DNA of 64,000 bases from Megasphaera massiliensis (GCF_000455225.1 NZ_HF954537.1:733844-797843), one strand, 5' to 3'; counted from the stretch's first letter, positions 53,440-63,341 are shown. Notes: generated by a model not told the origin, from the sequence alone. Translations and numbers: made by a program.

Positions 53440-55800
53440 CTACATCGACGGATCGACATCGATGACGACACCGGTCTGCCAACAGGCCGGAAGCTGACGC
53501 ATCCCTTTCTTTATCGGTCCCAGGTCTGCCGCCGTCAGCGACAAGACCAAGCGATATTTATTGCGGATCTTTTTGATGACGTCTTCATAAGGACCGATGA
53601 TAATAACCGCCTCTCCGTGATCCTTATTCCAGCTCGAAAGAGCCGCTGCCACGTCGTTGGCCTTGCGCCAGACTTCTTGTTCGTCGCTGTCGCTGACCAG
53701 GATCTTCGTCATTTCCTGAAAGGGCGGATAGGCCAATTCTTTACGAAACTGGATTTCCTGATCATAGAACGCGCGGTAATCCTGGCGGGCTGCACATTGG
53801 ATGACGTAGTGATCCGGCGCATAGGTCTGCATGACGACGCGGCCGGGAACGTCGCCTCGGCCGGCCCGGCCGGCGGCCTGAGTGAGTAGCTGAAAGGTCC
53901 GTTCCCCGGCCCAGTAAGCCGGCAGGTTGAGCAGGCTGTCGGCCGACAAGATTCCGACGGCACTGACACCGGGAAAATCATGGCCTTTAGCGACCATCTG
54001 CGTCCCTAATAGGATATCGTATTCATGGCGGCGGAAGGCTTCGATGATGCGGTCGCCGCTGTGTTTGCGGCTCGTCGTATCCTGATCGAGGCGGACGATA
54101 CGAGCCTCGGGGAAGAGCTCGTGGAGCTGCAGCTCCACCTTTTCTGTGCCGCTGCCAAAAAATTTAATGTATTTGCTGCCGCAGGACGGGCAAACCGTCG
54201 GCACGGGCTTTTCGGCATCACAGTAATGGCACTTTAAATGGGACGACTGGCGGTGATAGACCATGGCCACATCACAGGTATCGCATTTGACGACGTAGCC
54301 GCATTTGCGGCACATGATGAATGTCGAATACCCCCGCCGGTTGAGGAGGATGATTGCCTGCTGACGGGCTGCCAGGGTTTCATTCAGCAGTCCGTACAGG
54401 GAATCGGACACGACGCGGTAATTGCCGCGGGCCAATTCCTCCCTCATATCGACAACGGTGACTTCCGGCAAGGGGCGGTGGCCGACGCGTTCCTTCAGTT
54501 CCACCAAGACGTAGTCCCCTTGAAGGGCCTTATAATAATCGCCTAAGGCCGGCGTCGCACTGCCGAGGATGACCGGACAGCCATAGTAAGCCGCTCGTTT
54601 CCGGGCTACGGCGACGGCATGGTAGCGCGGCGCCTCATCCTGCTTATATGAGCTGTCGTGGGCCTCGTCGACGATGAACAGGCCGATGGACCGGGCCGCC
54701 GAAAAGACGGCCGATCGGGCACCGATACAGATATGACTGGTCCCGTTTTGCATGCGCAGCCAGTTATTTCGTTTTTCGCCTTGAGACAATTGGCTGTGCA
54801 TGACGACGACATCGTCGCCGAAACGGCGCAGGAAGCGGCGCACGATTTGACCGGTCAAGGCGATTTCCGGCACTAAGACGATGACCTGCTGTCCCTTAGC
54901 CAGTACTTTCTCGGCAAGCTGCATGTAGATTTCTGTCTTGCCGCTGCCCGTAATGCCATGGAGGACGTAGGTTTTTCCGCCTTCATCGCCTTCGATCACA
55001 TGGAGGGCATCTTTTTGTTCCGCCGTCAGCGGCAGGGCTTCATCCGGTTCAAGCGTCGGCAGGATGTTTGTCGTCCCTGCCGGATGCTGCTCCCAACGGG
55101 CAAGGCCCGTCGCAGCCAGGCGGCGCATGAGGTCACGCGTATAGCCCTTGGACTGGAAGTAGGCAGCCGGCGCCGTTCTCTTTTCTTTCAGTTCCGCCAA
55201 TAAGGCCTGCTGTTTAGGCCGGCCGTGAAGGGTACCATCGAGGTCATCCTTTTCAAAGGCCAGCCAGTCCTCCATTTTATCGGCAATCTTATTCTTTAAA
55301 AAGCTCTCACTGCAAAGACCGTTTTCGGCTAAGAGACGAGACACGAGGTCACGACCAAATTTACGGCCGAGGGCTCCTTTTTCCACCCTGCCCTTATCGG
55401 CGACATAGAGCTGAACCGACCGGCCTTCTGCCGTCGTCGCCGGTGTCGGTCCCAGGGACAGGACTTCCCGGCGGACGAGACCGCGCTTGTCGATCATGAA
55501 CAGCCGCAGGGCATCGGAAAGATTACAGACGTAGTAGTCGCGGATCCAAAGGGCCGTTTCAATCATTTCTTCCCGAAATCCGGTCTGTGATGACAGGAGG
55601 CCCTCAATGGGCTTTAAGGTAAAGTCGGCCGGTTCGTCCAGCGCCTCATGGAGGGCGACGACAATCCCCTCTTCCCGGCGAAAGCCAAAGGGAACGATGA
55701 CGCGGCTTCCGACGCGAACGGCCAGGTGATCCGGCACGGTATACGAAAAGGTCTGCTGTAACCGTTTGGCCGTCGTATTAATGATAATTTCAGCAATCAC
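53440..55800 (-). CDS. priA: Primosomal replication restart helicase PriA
   Basis: 3'-5' helicase that reloads the replisome at stalled forks. The 786-residue protein has the N-terminal DNA-binding part (IINTTAKRLQQTFSYTVP), Walker A LHGITGSGKTEIYMQ, DEAH box FIVDEAHDSSYKQDE, and eight zinc-binding cysteines between CRKCGYVVKCDTC and CPSCGSKYIKFFG. The GTG at 55800 is preferred: AGGAGGT is six bases before it, while the ATG at 55806 touches that site. Confidence 0.95.
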   Translation of the reverse strand: MIAEIIINTTAKRLQQTFSYTVPDHLAVRVGSRVIVPFGFRREEGIVVALHEALDEPADFTLKPIEGLLSSQTGFREEMIETALWIRDYYVCNLSDALRLFMIDKRGLVRREVLSLGPTPATTAEGRSVQLYVADKGRVEKGALGRKFGRDLVSRLLAENGLCSESFLKNKIADKMEDWLAFEKDDLDGTLHGRPKQQALLAELKEKRTAPAAYFQSKGYTRDLMRRLAATGLARWEQHPAGTTNILPTLEPDEALPLTAEQKDALHVIEGDEGGKTYVLHGITGSGKTEIYMQLAEKVLAKGQQVIVLVPEIALTGQIVRRFLRRFGDDVVVMHSQLSQGEKRNNWLRMQNGTSHICIGARSAVFSAARSIGLFIVDEAHDSSYKQDEAPRYHAVAVARKRAAYYGCPVILGSATPALGDYYKALQGDYVLVELKERVGHRPLPEVTVVDMREELARGNYRVVSDSLYGLLNETLAARQQAIILLNRRGYSTFIMCRKCGYVVKCDTCDVAMVYHRQSSHLKCHYCDAEKPVPTVCPSCGSKYIKFFGSGTEKVELQLHELFPEARIVRLDQDTTSRKHSGDRIIEAFRRHEYDILLGTQMVAKGHDFPGVSAVGILSADSLLNLPAYWAGERTFQLLTQAAGRAGRGDVPGRVVMQTYAPDHYVIQCAARQDYRAFYDQEIQFRKELAYPPFQEMTKILVSDSDEQEVWRKANDVAAALSSWNKDHGEAVIIIGPYEDVIKKIRNKYRLVLSLTAADLGPIKKGMRQLPACWQTGVVIDVDPSM

Positions 55801-55864
55801 GGACATACCTCCTCATCAGGGCTGCAGCCGAAGTTCGTCGCTGCCGTCCGAGGGCATACGCCCA

Positions 55865-55900
55865 AAAACAGAAAGAGACTGCCGTCCCTGCGGCAGTCTC
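55865..55900 (-). terminator. Terminator after metK
   Basis: GAGACTGCCG and CGGCAGTCTC (55875-55884, 55891-55900) close a six-base loop, then TTTCTGTTTTT on the minus strand. Confidence 0.85.
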
Positions 55901-55910
55901 TGCATCTCAA

Positions 55911-57101
55911 TTATAAGCCGGCTTCTTTACGGAGCGTATCCGCTTTATCGGTCTGTTCCCAAGGCAGGTTGAGATCGTTGCGGCCGAAGTGGCCATAAGC
56001 AGCAGTCTGTTTGTAAATCGGCCGCTGTAAGTCGAGCATGGCAATGATGCCAGCCGGACGAAGGTCAAAATTCTTTTCAATGAGTCCGACAATTTTTTCA
56101 TTTTCGACTTTGCCCGTACCAAACGTTTCAACGTGGATTGAAACGGGACGAGCTACGCCGATGGCGTATGCCAACTGGATTTCGCACTTATCGGCAAGGC
56201 CGGCAGCGACGACGTTCTTAGCGACGTAACGAGCGGCATAGGCGGCCGAACGGTCGACCTTTGTAGGATCCTTCCCGGAGAAAGCACCGCCGCCGTGACG
56301 AGCCATGCCGCCATAGGTATCGACGATGATCTTACGACCGGTCAGACCGGAGTCACCCTGAGGACCGCCGATGACGAAACGGCCCGTCGGATTGATGAAG
56401 AGCTTCGTCTTATCATCGAATAAGCCCTGCGGGAGTTCCGGTTTGATGACGAATTCGAGGAGGTCCTTTTCAATCTGTTCACGCGTGATTTCCGGGCTGT
56501 GCTGCGCCGAAATGACGATAGTATCGATGCGAACCGGTTTGCCGTCTTCATATTCGACGGTGACTTGGGTCTTGCCGTCCGGACGTAGATAAGAGAGCGT
56601 TCCGTCTTTACGAACACTGGCCAGGCGGCGTGCCAAACGGTGCGCTAAGGAAACAGGAAGGGGCATGTAGTCATCCGTTTCATTCGTGGCATAGCCGAAC
56701 ATCATCCCCTGGTCACCGGCACCGATGGTGTCGAACTGGTCCGTATTGCCTTCCTTCTTTTCGAGGGCATCGTCGACGCCCATGGCGATATCCGGCGACT
56801 GTTCATCGAGGGATACCAAGACGCCGCAAGTATCGCAGTCAAAGCCGTATTTCGCACGGGTATAACCGATGGAACGAATGGTTTCACGAACGATGTGCGG
56901 AATATCGACATAGCACGTCGTCGAAATTTCACCGACGACGTGGACCATCCCGGTGGTCACTAAGGTTTCACAAGCAACGCGGGCATTTTTATCTTTTGCA
57001 AGAATGGCATCCAAAATGCTGTCAGAAATTTGGTCAGCCATTTTATCCGGATGCCCTTCGGTTACGGATTCAGATGTAAAGAATTCACGATTTTTCACCA
57101 T
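55911..57101 (-). CDS. metK: S-adenosylmethionine synthetase
   Basis: Makes SAM from methionine and ATP. The 396-residue protein shows [20 protein letters not shown], the signature [12 protein letters not shown] and [24 protein letters not shown] precedes the ATG at 57101. Expression is under a SAM-I riboswitch, giving feedback by its own product. Single gene with its own terminator. Confidence 0.97.
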   Translation of the reverse strand: MVKNREFFTSESVTEGHPDKMADQISDSILDAILAKDKNARVACETLVTTGMVHVVGEISTTCYVDIPHIVRETIRSIGYTRAKYGFDCDTCGVLVSLDEQSPDIAMGVDDALEKKEGNTDQFDTIGAGDQGMMFGYATNETDDYMPLPVSLAHRLARRLASVRKDGTLSYLRPDGKTQVTVEYEDGKPVRIDTIVISAQHSPEITREQIEKDLLEFVIKPELPQGLFDDKTKLFINPTGRFVIGGPQGDSGLTGRKIIVDTYGGMARHGGGAFSGKDPTKVDRSAAYAARYVAKNVVAAGLADKCEIQLAYAIGVARPVSIHVETFGTGKVENEKIVGLIEKNFDLRPAGIIAMLDLQRPIYKQTAAYGHFGRNDLNLPWEQTDKADTLRKEAGL

Positions 57102-57115
57102 GAGGTTTCCTCCTT

Positions 57116-57154
57116 AAAAAAAATTCCCCTCATTCATGACTGTCATGAGAGGGG
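57116..57154 (-). terminator. Riboswitch-controlled terminator before metK
   Basis: CCCCTCTCATGACA and the complementary TGTCATGAATGAGGGG region form a hairpin (57126-57154) followed by eight U on the minus strand. Confidence 0.85.
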
Positions 57155-57257
57155 CTTCCAATCCCCATCTGCCAGTATAAGACTGCTGGAATTAGCACCT
57201 TTCACTTATGAAGGTTGCTGCGACATCATAGGGCCAGTCCCTCCGTCGTCTCTTGAT
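57155..57257 (-). ncRNA. SAM-I riboswitch (S-box)
   Basis: Minus-strand blocks ATCAAGAGACGACGGAGGGA, CTGGCCCTATGATG, GCAGCAACC, AAGGTGCTAATTCCAGCAG and GCAGATGGGGA follow the S-box consensus in order. It should bind SAM and allow the terminator to form. Confidence 0.95.
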
Positions 57258-57282
57258 GGTTCTTTATTTGATTTACTGGTTC

Positions 57283-57311
57283 ATTATAATTCAAACCCCT
57301 CTATTTTGCAA
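57283..57311 (-). promoter_or_regulatory. Promoter of metK
   Basis: Minus-strand TTGCAA (57306-57311) and TATAAT (57283-57288) with a 17-base spacer, just before the S-box. Confidence 0.7.
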
Positions 57312-57402
57312 GTTCTTTTTTGGTATAGCAAACATGAGTTCTGTCCTTCTAAAAAAAATTCCGACGTACCTGTTCGCCTCCGCACTTCCTGAAGAATATT
57401 TT

Positions 57403-57431
57403 TTTACATCCGTTACAGAAAACGTTATAAT
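57403..57431 (+). promoter_or_regulatory. Promoter of the DUF2325-like gene
   Basis: TTTACA (57403-57408) and TATAAT (57426-57431) are 17 bases apart, 25 bases before the start codon. Confidence 0.7.
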
Positions 57432-57456
57432 GAATAGATAGAAAGAAAGGATGATT

Positions 57457-59067
57457 ATGATGACCAAATTGCGGCCAAGAGATATATTTTTCAACGACCC
57501 TTATTTTGACTTTGCCACCCACTGTAAAACGGCAGATCTGCGTTTGGCCAAGCGCGTAGAGATCTGGGATAAATGGTATCGTACGCAAGGATTGGTAAAC
57601 ACCTTACTCCAGCGCGAAAGCCTGGCCTTCATCCGCTATAACGGCACGGAGCGGGAAGAAGCCATGATCCTGCGGATATACGAACGGACGCCGGACCGTC
57701 TCCTCATCAATACCTATTATGCATCGAAACGAAATGCCACTGAAATCTATGCCGGTACGATTCGTCTGGAACGCTATGCCACAGCCCAGACGACAGGCGA
57801 CGATTCCTACATGGGCATGATCGACCTCTTAATGTTGAAGACCGACGATGAACTCGTCGGGTTGAGCGATGTCTTTGAAGATATCCAACAAGCCAAACAC
57901 ATGGCCGCCCAATCCTTAGGCATCTACTTAATGGCTATCTACGACGGTCCCTGGATCGATGACAGCCGGGCGGACGCCGAAAAGACACCGGCCATGATTG
58001 CCGGCGAAGAACGAGAAGAACTCCTTCAGCTGCGCCAGGAAAAAGCTCAAATGGAAGCCGATCGGGAAGAACTCCTGAGGCTTCGTCTCGAATCGCAAAA
58101 CCGTAAAACCGTTCTTTCTGAACTGGAACGGCTGCGTCAGGAACTGGAGGACGAACGAAACGGCCGCCAAGAAGATCTTCAGCACTATGAAGCGACCCTC
58201 CGCCAACAGGAAGAGTACACGGAACGGATCAAGGAAAAAGCCGCCATTCAGGTATCGGAGCTGTTGACCCTGCGTCAGACCCTTAGAAAATACGAAGCCA
58301 ACCCCGAATTGGCAAAAAAAGTTGCTTCAGCACCCGAAAGGACAAGCTCGGCAGCCGTACCGAAGGCCGATGCAGCCGTAAACCCGTCAGCGCCGATAAC
58401 CGCCTCGACTCCGGTGAAATCAGACGCCCCGTCACCTTCGAAAGCAGCGGATCCGACAGCCTCGGCGGCACCGGCCCGGGCGACGGAACCGAAAAAAACA
58501 GCATCACCGGAAAAACCGACAGCGCCGACACAACCATCAGTTTCAGAAACATCGCCGGCTCCCGCGGCATCCGGCGATGGGCCAACCTCTGCGGAACCGA
58601 TAAAAACAGCAGAACGGACCGCCACAGAAAAGCCGGGGAAAACGGCCGAACCGGCAACCGCCCCGCAGACTACGGACAACTCCGCTGCAACACAAAAAAA
58701 AGCCAAGCGTCCTTCCGAAGACCGCGGCCTCGAACTGCCGTCCTTCATGACCCAGCGTGACTATACACACAGCCTGGACCGCTTCCTGGCCGGACGCCAA
58801 ATCGCCTTGGCCGGCGGTACGCCGGAATGGCAGGGCCGGATAAAACGCCGCTTCCCGACGGCTGCCGTCCTCAGCGGCTATACCGGCGACGACCGAATCC
58901 TGCGGGCTTCCACCCTCTTAGTCATCAACTTGAGTGAAGGCCAGACCGATCTGGTCAAATGGGCCATGGCCGCCGCCAGAGACATGGGCTGCCCCTGCCT
59001 TCCCATCAAGACGACAAATTTAAACGGCTTTGCCAAAGCCGTCGTAGAATATGCCAAAAAAGCATAA
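57457..59067 (+). CDS. Coiled-coil protein with DUF2325-like C-terminal domain
   Basis: Not firmly recognised. The 536-residue protein has an N-terminal alpha-beta domain (about 1-165), a charged coiled coil rich in Glu, Arg and Leu (about 175-280), a low-complexity Ala/Pro/Thr/Ser/Lys linker (about 290-425) and a C-terminal domain (about 440-536). The last part, with IALAGGTPEWQGRIKRRFP, STLLVINLSEGQTDLVKWA and CLPIKTTNLNGFAKAV, resembles DUF2325 domains by pattern. No signal peptide or membrane helix. AAAGG precedes two adjacent ATG codons (57457, 57460). Own promoter and terminator, divergent from metK. Confidence 0.65.
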   Translation: MMTKLRPRDIFFNDPYFDFATHCKTADLRLAKRVEIWDKWYRTQGLVNTLLQRESLAFIRYNGTEREEAMILRIYERTPDRLLINTYYASKRNATEIYAGTIRLERYATAQTTGDDSYMGMIDLLMLKTDDELVGLSDVFEDIQQAKHMAAQSLGIYLMAIYDGPWIDDSRADAEKTPAMIAGEEREELLQLRQEKAQMEADREELLRLRLESQNRKTVLSELERLRQELEDERNGRQEDLQHYEATLRQQEEYTERIKEKAAIQVSELLTLRQTLRKYEANPELAKKVASAPERTSSAAVPKADAAVNPSAPITASTPVKSDAPSPSKAADPTASAAPARATEPKKTASPEKPTAPTQPSVSETSPAPAASGDGPTSAEPIKTAERTATEKPGKTAEPATAPQTTDNSAATQKKAKRPSEDRGLELPSFMTQRDYTHSLDRFLAGRQIALAGGTPEWQGRIKRRFPTAAVLSGYTGDDRILRASTLLVINLSEGQTDLVKWAMAAARDMGCPCLPIKTTNLNGFAKAVVEYAKKA

Positions 59068-59074
59068 CCAAAAG

Positions 59075-59118
59075 CGGCAAGAAATGGCAGATATCGTCTG
59101 CATTTCTTGCCGTTTTTT
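59075..59118 (+). terminator. Terminator after the DUF2325-like gene
   Basis: CGGCAAGAAATG (59075-59086) pairs with CATTTCTTGCCG (59101-59112), extended inward by GCAGA/TCTG, followed by six T. Confidence 0.85.
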
Positions 59119-59140
59119 ATGCCTTTGAGGAATAGGTACC

Positions 59141-59809
59141 TTATTTTACCCAGGTAACGACATCTTCCATGGCCTGCCGCGTCTTGGCATGGGGTTCTTC
59201 GTTGCGATAGCCAAAGCCGGCCATAACCGAAACGCCGAAGTGTTCCGTGTCGAGAAGGCCTTCATCGGCCAGCATGGCTTCTACCTTGCTCCGATTAAAG
59301 CCTTCAATGGGGCAGGAATCGACGCCGATCATGGCTGCCGTCGTCAGCATGTTGGCCAGTGCCAAGTAGGTCTGTTTGCTGGCCCAGTCAAAGATGGCCC
59401 GGTCGCTTTCCAGTAAGTTGAAATCGTCTTTCTGGAAGGCCTCAAAAGCAGCTTTTCTCCCCTGCTCCGCCTCTTCCGGCAAATGCTGTACGTCGCGCAT
59501 GATGTGGGTGATGTAAGGAGAGCTGTACAAGGTATCGACTTTCTTGCGAGCCAGCAGGATTACGAAGTGACTGGCCCCTTTCAAGCTGTTCTGGGCGCCC
59601 CAGGCGATGGGAAATAATTTATCCTTAATGTCCTGGCGTTCAATGACTAAAAACTTCCACGGTTCAAAGCCAAAGGAGCTCGGCGATAAACGGCCGGCTT
59701 CCAAAATGGTGTTGAAGTCGGCGTCGGATACCTTTTTCGAAGCATCGAAACTCTTCGTAGCGTGTCTGAAGTTAAAGGCTTTTAAAATATCGGCTGCAGC
59801 AATCTTCAT
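59141..59809 (-). CDS. Nitroreductase-family NAD(P)H-dependent oxidoreductase
   Basis: FMN-binding dimeric oxidoreductase of 222 residues. FRHATKSFDASKKVSDADF at the N-terminus, LSPSSFGFEPWKFLVIE near 43 and PIEGFNRSKVEAML place it with NfsB-like enzymes. The start at 59809 follows AAAGGA by eight bases; upstream ATG codons lack a site. Physiological substrate unknown. An inverted repeat beside the likely -10 suggests regulation. Confidence 0.88.
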   Translation of the reverse strand: MKIAAADILKAFNFRHATKSFDASKKVSDADFNTILEAGRLSPSSFGFEPWKFLVIERQDIKDKLFPIAWGAQNSLKGASHFVILLARKKVDTLYSSPYITHIMRDVQHLPEEAEQGRKAAFEAFQKDDFNLLESDRAIFDWASKQTYLALANMLTTAAMIGVDSCPIEGFNRSKVEAMLADEGLLDTEHFGVSVMAGFGYRNEEPHAKTRQAMEDVVTWVK

Positions 59810-59867
59810 GGGAATCATCCTTTCCATGTCATAGTATATGTTTCATTATCTTGATTATTTGTATCAT

Positions 59868-59886
59868 TTAAATCTTGACGATTTAA
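59868..59886. promoter_or_regulatory. Operator-like inverted repeat before the nitroreductase gene
   Basis: TTAAATC-TTGAC-GATTTAA, perfect 7-5-7 repeat, abutting a minus-strand TATACT (59886-59891) that could be the -10. The bound regulator is unknown. Confidence 0.5.
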
Positions 59887-59972
59887 GTATACCATAAGAT
59901 TTTCAAAACGAAAAGAACGCACTTTTTATATATTTACTACGGATAAACTGATCTGGGTATATTTTTTATACT

Positions 59973-60012
59973 GTCAAAAAAAAGGCCATCCCAACCGGTC
60001 GGGATGGCCTTT
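59973..60012 (-). terminator. Terminator after coaBC
   Basis: AAAGGCCATCCC pairs with GGGATGGCCTTT (59981-59992, 60001-60012), then a run of U on the minus strand; it begins two bases after the coaBC stop. Confidence 0.85.
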
Positions 60013-60014
60013 CG

Positions 60015-61241
60015 TTATGCCTTTTGTTTGGAAGTTTTAGCTTTGATAATCGCAGCTGCCCGAGCTACGATAATGGAAGCCAGTTCATCTTTTGCCATCT
60101 TTTCCAAGGTCTCTGAAGAGCCGTCCGGAAACAGCAAGGTGGCAATATTGGTCGTCCCCTGGAAGCCGGCACCTTCGGCGCTGACATCGTTGGCTACGAG
60201 CATATCGAGATTCTTTTTCTGAAGTTTCTTGGTACCGTATTCGATGACATTCGTCGTCTCAGCGGCAAAACCGACCAGGACCTGATGGGTTTTACGCTGG
60301 CCAAGACCATAGAGGATGTCAGGATTCTTAGCCATTTCAAGGGTCAAGACATCGTCATTTTTCTTGATCTTATTTTCCGCCGGATGAGCCGAACGATAAT
60401 CGGCAACGGCCGCGGCTTTAATGACCAAGTCGCAGTCGTCATAATACGATTCGACAGCCGCTTTCATGTCCCTGGTACTGCCGACGTCGATGCGCCGTGC
60501 AAGGCCGACAGGAGTTTTCAAGTTGTCCGTCGTACCGGCAACCAGAGTAACTTCGGCCCCGGCAGCAACCGCCGCTTTGGCAATAGCAAAGCCCATGCGG
60601 CCGCTGGAATGATTGCCGATGAAGCGGACCGGGTCGATGGGTTCCCGCGTGCCGCCGGCCGTAACAATGACTTTCTTCCCCTTGAGCAGGTCATTTTTAC
60701 AGGCCAGCAATTCGATGTAATCGACGATGACGTCCGGGTCGGGCAGGCGGCCGATGCCGGTGATGCCGCAGGCCAGGTATCCGCTGTCCGGTTCGATGAG
60801 ATGATAGCCGAATTTTTTCAGCTTAGCCATATTATCCTGGGTAATGGGGTTCAAATACATATTGCTGTTCATAGCCGGAGCCATCAGAACCGGCGCTGTC
60901 GTTGCCATGACTGTCGTCGTCAGCATATCGTCGGCAATGCCATTGGCGATCTTACCGATGATATTGGCCGTCGCCGGTGCAATGACCAGGACGTCGGCCC
61001 AGCGGGCCAGGGCAATGTGTTCGACGTTGAATTCAGGAACATCTTCAAACATGGAAACGGCAACGGGATTTCCTGAGATTTCCCGCAGCGTCAGCGGCGT
61101 AATCAACTCCGTTGCATGGGCCGTCATGATACACTTGACTTCAGCTCCTGACTTCCGAAGTTGACTGGCAACGGATGCGGCCTTAAAGGCTGCAATACCG
61201 CCCGTAATGCCAAGGACAATCTTTTTCCCTTCCAAACTCAT
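60015..61241 (-). CDS. coaBC: Bifunctional phosphopantothenoylcysteine decarboxylase/synthetase
   Basis: Coenzyme A synthesis. CoaC half: LGITGGIAAFKAASVASQL, HIALARWADVLVIAPATANI with the catalytic histidine, APAMNSNMY and GYLACGITGIGRLPDP. CoaB half from about residue 180: VTAGGTREPIDPVRFIGNHS and KAAAVADYRSAHPAENKIKK. Length 408, normal. The start at 61241 follows GGAGG; the longer frame runs into rpoZ. Fifth gene of the yicC operon. Confidence 0.96.
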   Translation of the reverse strand: MSLEGKKIVLGITGGIAAFKAASVASQLRKSGAEVKCIMTAHATELITPLTLREISGNPVAVSMFEDVPEFNVEHIALARWADVLVIAPATANIIGKIANGIADDMLTTTVMATTAPVLMAPAMNSNMYLNPITQDNMAKLKKFGYHLIEPDSGYLACGITGIGRLPDPDVIVDYIELLACKNDLLKGKKVIVTAGGTREPIDPVRFIGNHSSGRMGFAIAKAAVAAGAEVTLVAGTTDNLKTPVGLARRIDVGSTRDMKAAVESYYDDCDLVIKAAAVADYRSAHPAENKIKKNDDVLTLEMAKNPDILYGLGQRKTHQVLVGFAAETTNVIEYGTKKLQKKNLDMLVANDVSAEGAGFQGTTNIATLLFPDGSSETLEKMAKDELASIIVARAAAIIKAKTSKQKA

Positions 61242-61257
61242 GGCAAGTACCTCCGTG

Positions 61258-61467
61258 TCATTTAATGCCGTCGCGAGGGGCTTCATAAGTAATCTTATTC
61301 TGGTCGATTTCTTCCATGGCGATGGAAACGACTTTGTTCGTATCGACATTGACCAAGGCTTCATCGTGGTCGGTCAATTCACGAGCCCGTTTGGCAGCCA
61401 AGGTAACCAGTGTATATTTGCTGTCTACTTTCTGCATCAAAGATTCAAGGGTCGGTTTAATTAACAT
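61258..61467 (-). CDS. rpoZ: RNA polymerase omega subunit
   Basis: A 69-residue protein helping assembly of RNA polymerase beta-prime. KYTLVTLAAKRARELTD matches the conserved omega helix. AGGAGAG precedes the ATG. The position between gmk and coaBC is the classic Firmicutes arrangement. Confidence 0.94.
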   Translation of the reverse strand: MLIKPTLESLMQKVDSKYTLVTLAAKRARELTDHDEALVNVDTNKVVSIAMEEIDQNKITYEAPRDGIK

Positions 61468-61483
61468 AGTTCATCTCTCCTAA

Positions 61484-62098
61484 TCATTTATACAATTCTT
61501 TCGTATGGGCAATGTTTTTAGCATTGCGCATGACTTTACACTGTTCGGCTTTTATGATCGATGCCGCTTCATCGATGGCGGTTTCCAAATCGTCATTGAC
61601 GATGACATAGTCATAGCGGTCGATCCAGTCGAGCTCTTCGCGAGCTTTGGACAAGCGGCCGTCAATAACCTCCTCGCTATCGGTCTGGCGGCTGCGCAGT
61701 CGGTGTTCCAAGACAGAACGGCTGGGCGGCACGATGTAAATAAAGATGCCCTTGGGATAGCGTTCCTTGACCTGCATGGCCCCTTGGATATCGATTTCCA
61801 GCATGACGTGCTGCCCTTCGTCCAGCATTTGGTAGACGTATTTTTTCGGCGTACCGTAATAATGATCGTAGACCTTAGCGTGCTCCAAAAAAGCATCTTC
61901 TGAGAGCAGTTGTTCAAAACGGGCATTGTCTGAGAAATAATAATTGACTCCGTCGACTTCTCCCGGTCGAGGCTGACGGGTTGTCATGGAAATAGAATAT
62001 TGGATATTGGGAAACTGTTTGCGCAGGGCCGCGCAAATCGTCCCCTTCCCGGCTCCGGACGGGCCGGATACAACGATGAGCAGTCCGGAATCATTCAT
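61484..62098 (-). CDS. gmk: Guanylate kinase
   Basis: Phosphorylates GMP to GDP. The 204-residue protein has VVSGPSGAGKGTICAALRK, SMTTRQPRPGEVDGVNYYF with the GMP-binding residues, and LEIDIQGAMQVKERYP. The start at 62098 follows GGGAG and lies four bases after remA; the longer frame overlaps remA. Confidence 0.96.
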   Translation of the reverse strand: MNDSGLLIVVSGPSGAGKGTICAALRKQFPNIQYSISMTTRQPRPGEVDGVNYYFSDNARFEQLLSEDAFLEHAKVYDHYYGTPKKYVYQMLDEGQHVMLEIDIQGAMQVKERYPKGIFIYIVPPSRSVLEHRLRSRQTDSEEVIDGRLSKAREELDWIDRYDYVIVNDDLETAIDEAASIIKAEQCKVMRNAKNIAHTKELYK

Positions 62099-62102
62099 AG
62101 TA

Positions 62103-62393
62103 TTACTCCCTTTCTTCTTCCGCTGCATCGATGGCATCAGCATCACTGCCTGCCGATACGATACGGTGGGAAATGGTTTCCGGCTGAAGAGCCGACAAGA
62201 TGATCCAGCCGTTATCCATGACGATGACGGACCGCGTCTTGCGGCCAAAGGTCGCATCGATGAGGTTGTTTCCGTCTCGGGCATCTTGGATAAGGCGCTT
62301 GATTGGAGCCGACTCCGGGCTGATCATGGCTACGACCTTATCCCCCATGACGACATTGCCGAAGCCGATATTTAATAAATTGAAGTTCATCAT
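62103..62393 (-). CDS. remA: RemA/DUF370-family regulatory protein
   Basis: A 96-residue member of the family that includes the DNA-binding biofilm-matrix activator RemA of Bacillus. [40 protein letters not shown] and [20 protein letters not shown] are conserved. The ATG overlaps the stop of yicC (ATGA), indicating coupling. Its target in a diderm Firmicute is unknown. Confidence 0.92.
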   Translation of the reverse strand: MMNFNLLNIGFGNVVMGDKVVAMISPESAPIKRLIQDARDGNNLIDATFGRKTRSVIVMDNGWIILSALQPETISHRIVSAGSDADAIDAAEEERE

Positions 62394-63277
62394 TCGATAT
62401 TCTGCACCTGTTCGCGGATTTTTTCAATTTCATTTTTAAGCTGCAGCACCGACTCCGTGACGGCTAAATCACCGGCCTTGGAGCCGATGGTATTGGCTTC
62501 GCGGTTCATTTCCTGAATGAGGAAATCGAGTTTTCGACCGACTTCACCGTCACTTTGAAGCATGGTGTGAAGCTGATTCAAATGGCTTTCAAAACGGACG
62601 ACTTCTTCTGTCACGTCGACCTTATCAGAATACATGGCCACTTCCTGCAAGAGTCGGTCTTCGTCGGGCACGGGCGCCTGCGCCTTATCGATGAGCTGGC
62701 GAATTTTCTTTTCCAGCCGCTCTTGATAAGCCGCCGTCATGGCATCCTTACGACCGGCAATTTCTTCGACGAGGCCTTTCATGACAGCCGACCGGGACAG
62801 CAAATCCCGACCGATGTTGGCCCCTTCGCGAAGGCGCATGGCAACCATGCTGTCTAAGGCGCCCTGCAAAGCCGCTTCAAAGGGCGGCCAGCTGGCATCG
62901 GCATCGATAGCCGGCGGCGTTTGGACGAACCAATCTTTGGTCAGGGCCATGACCTCACCCAAGCCGACGGGACTACCGTCAAAAAAGCGATTCTTGGCTC
63001 CTTCAAGGGCCGTCTTAACGGCGCCCAGTGCAGCATCGTCAATATGGATTTCCGGCGCTGCCGGCGAGAGGTCTTGAACGGTCACAAAGACATCGACCTT
63101 GCCCCGCTTCAAGACGGCTTTAATGCCGCTGCGCAGGCGGTCTTCCAAAGCCAGGTACGCATGGGGCATCCGTATATTCAATTCCAAAAAACGTTGGTTC
63201 ACTGCCCGCATTTCAATGGTAACAGCCAGTTTGCCGTCATTGCCGGTTCCCCTGCCAAAACCAGTCATACTTCGCAT
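62390..63277 (-). CDS. YicC-family endoribonuclease
   Basis: A 295-residue YicC/YloC protein, a family reported to have endoribonuclease activity. [12 protein letters not shown] at the start, [15 protein letters not shown] near 28 and the C-terminal [20 protein letters not shown] are the hallmarks. First gene of the yicC-remA-gmk-rpoZ-coaBC operon. GGGGG lies six bases before the ATG. Confidence 0.93.
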   Translation of the reverse strand: MRSMTGFGRGTGNDGKLAVTIEMRAVNQRFLELNIRMPHAYLALEDRLRSGIKAVLKRGKVDVFVTVQDLSPAAPEIHIDDAALGAVKTALEGAKNRFFDGSPVGLGEVMALTKDWFVQTPPAIDADASWPPFEAALQGALDSMVAMRLREGANIGRDLLSRSAVMKGLVEEIAGRKDAMTAAYQERLEKKIRQLIDKAQAPVPDEDRLLQEVAMYSDKVDVTEEVVRFESHLNQLHTMLQSDGEVGRKLDFLIQEMNREANTIGSKAGDLAVTESVLQLKNEIEKIREQVQNIE

Positions 63278-63311
63278 GTTAGAACCCCCTTAATAACCTA
63301 TTCAATACCTC

Positions 63312-63341
63312 ATTATAGCCTATCCGGCGTCCATATTGCAA
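63312..63341 (-). promoter_or_regulatory. Promoter of the yicC operon
   Basis: Minus-strand TTGCAA (63336-63341) and TATAAT (63312-63317), 18 bases apart. Confidence 0.65.
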
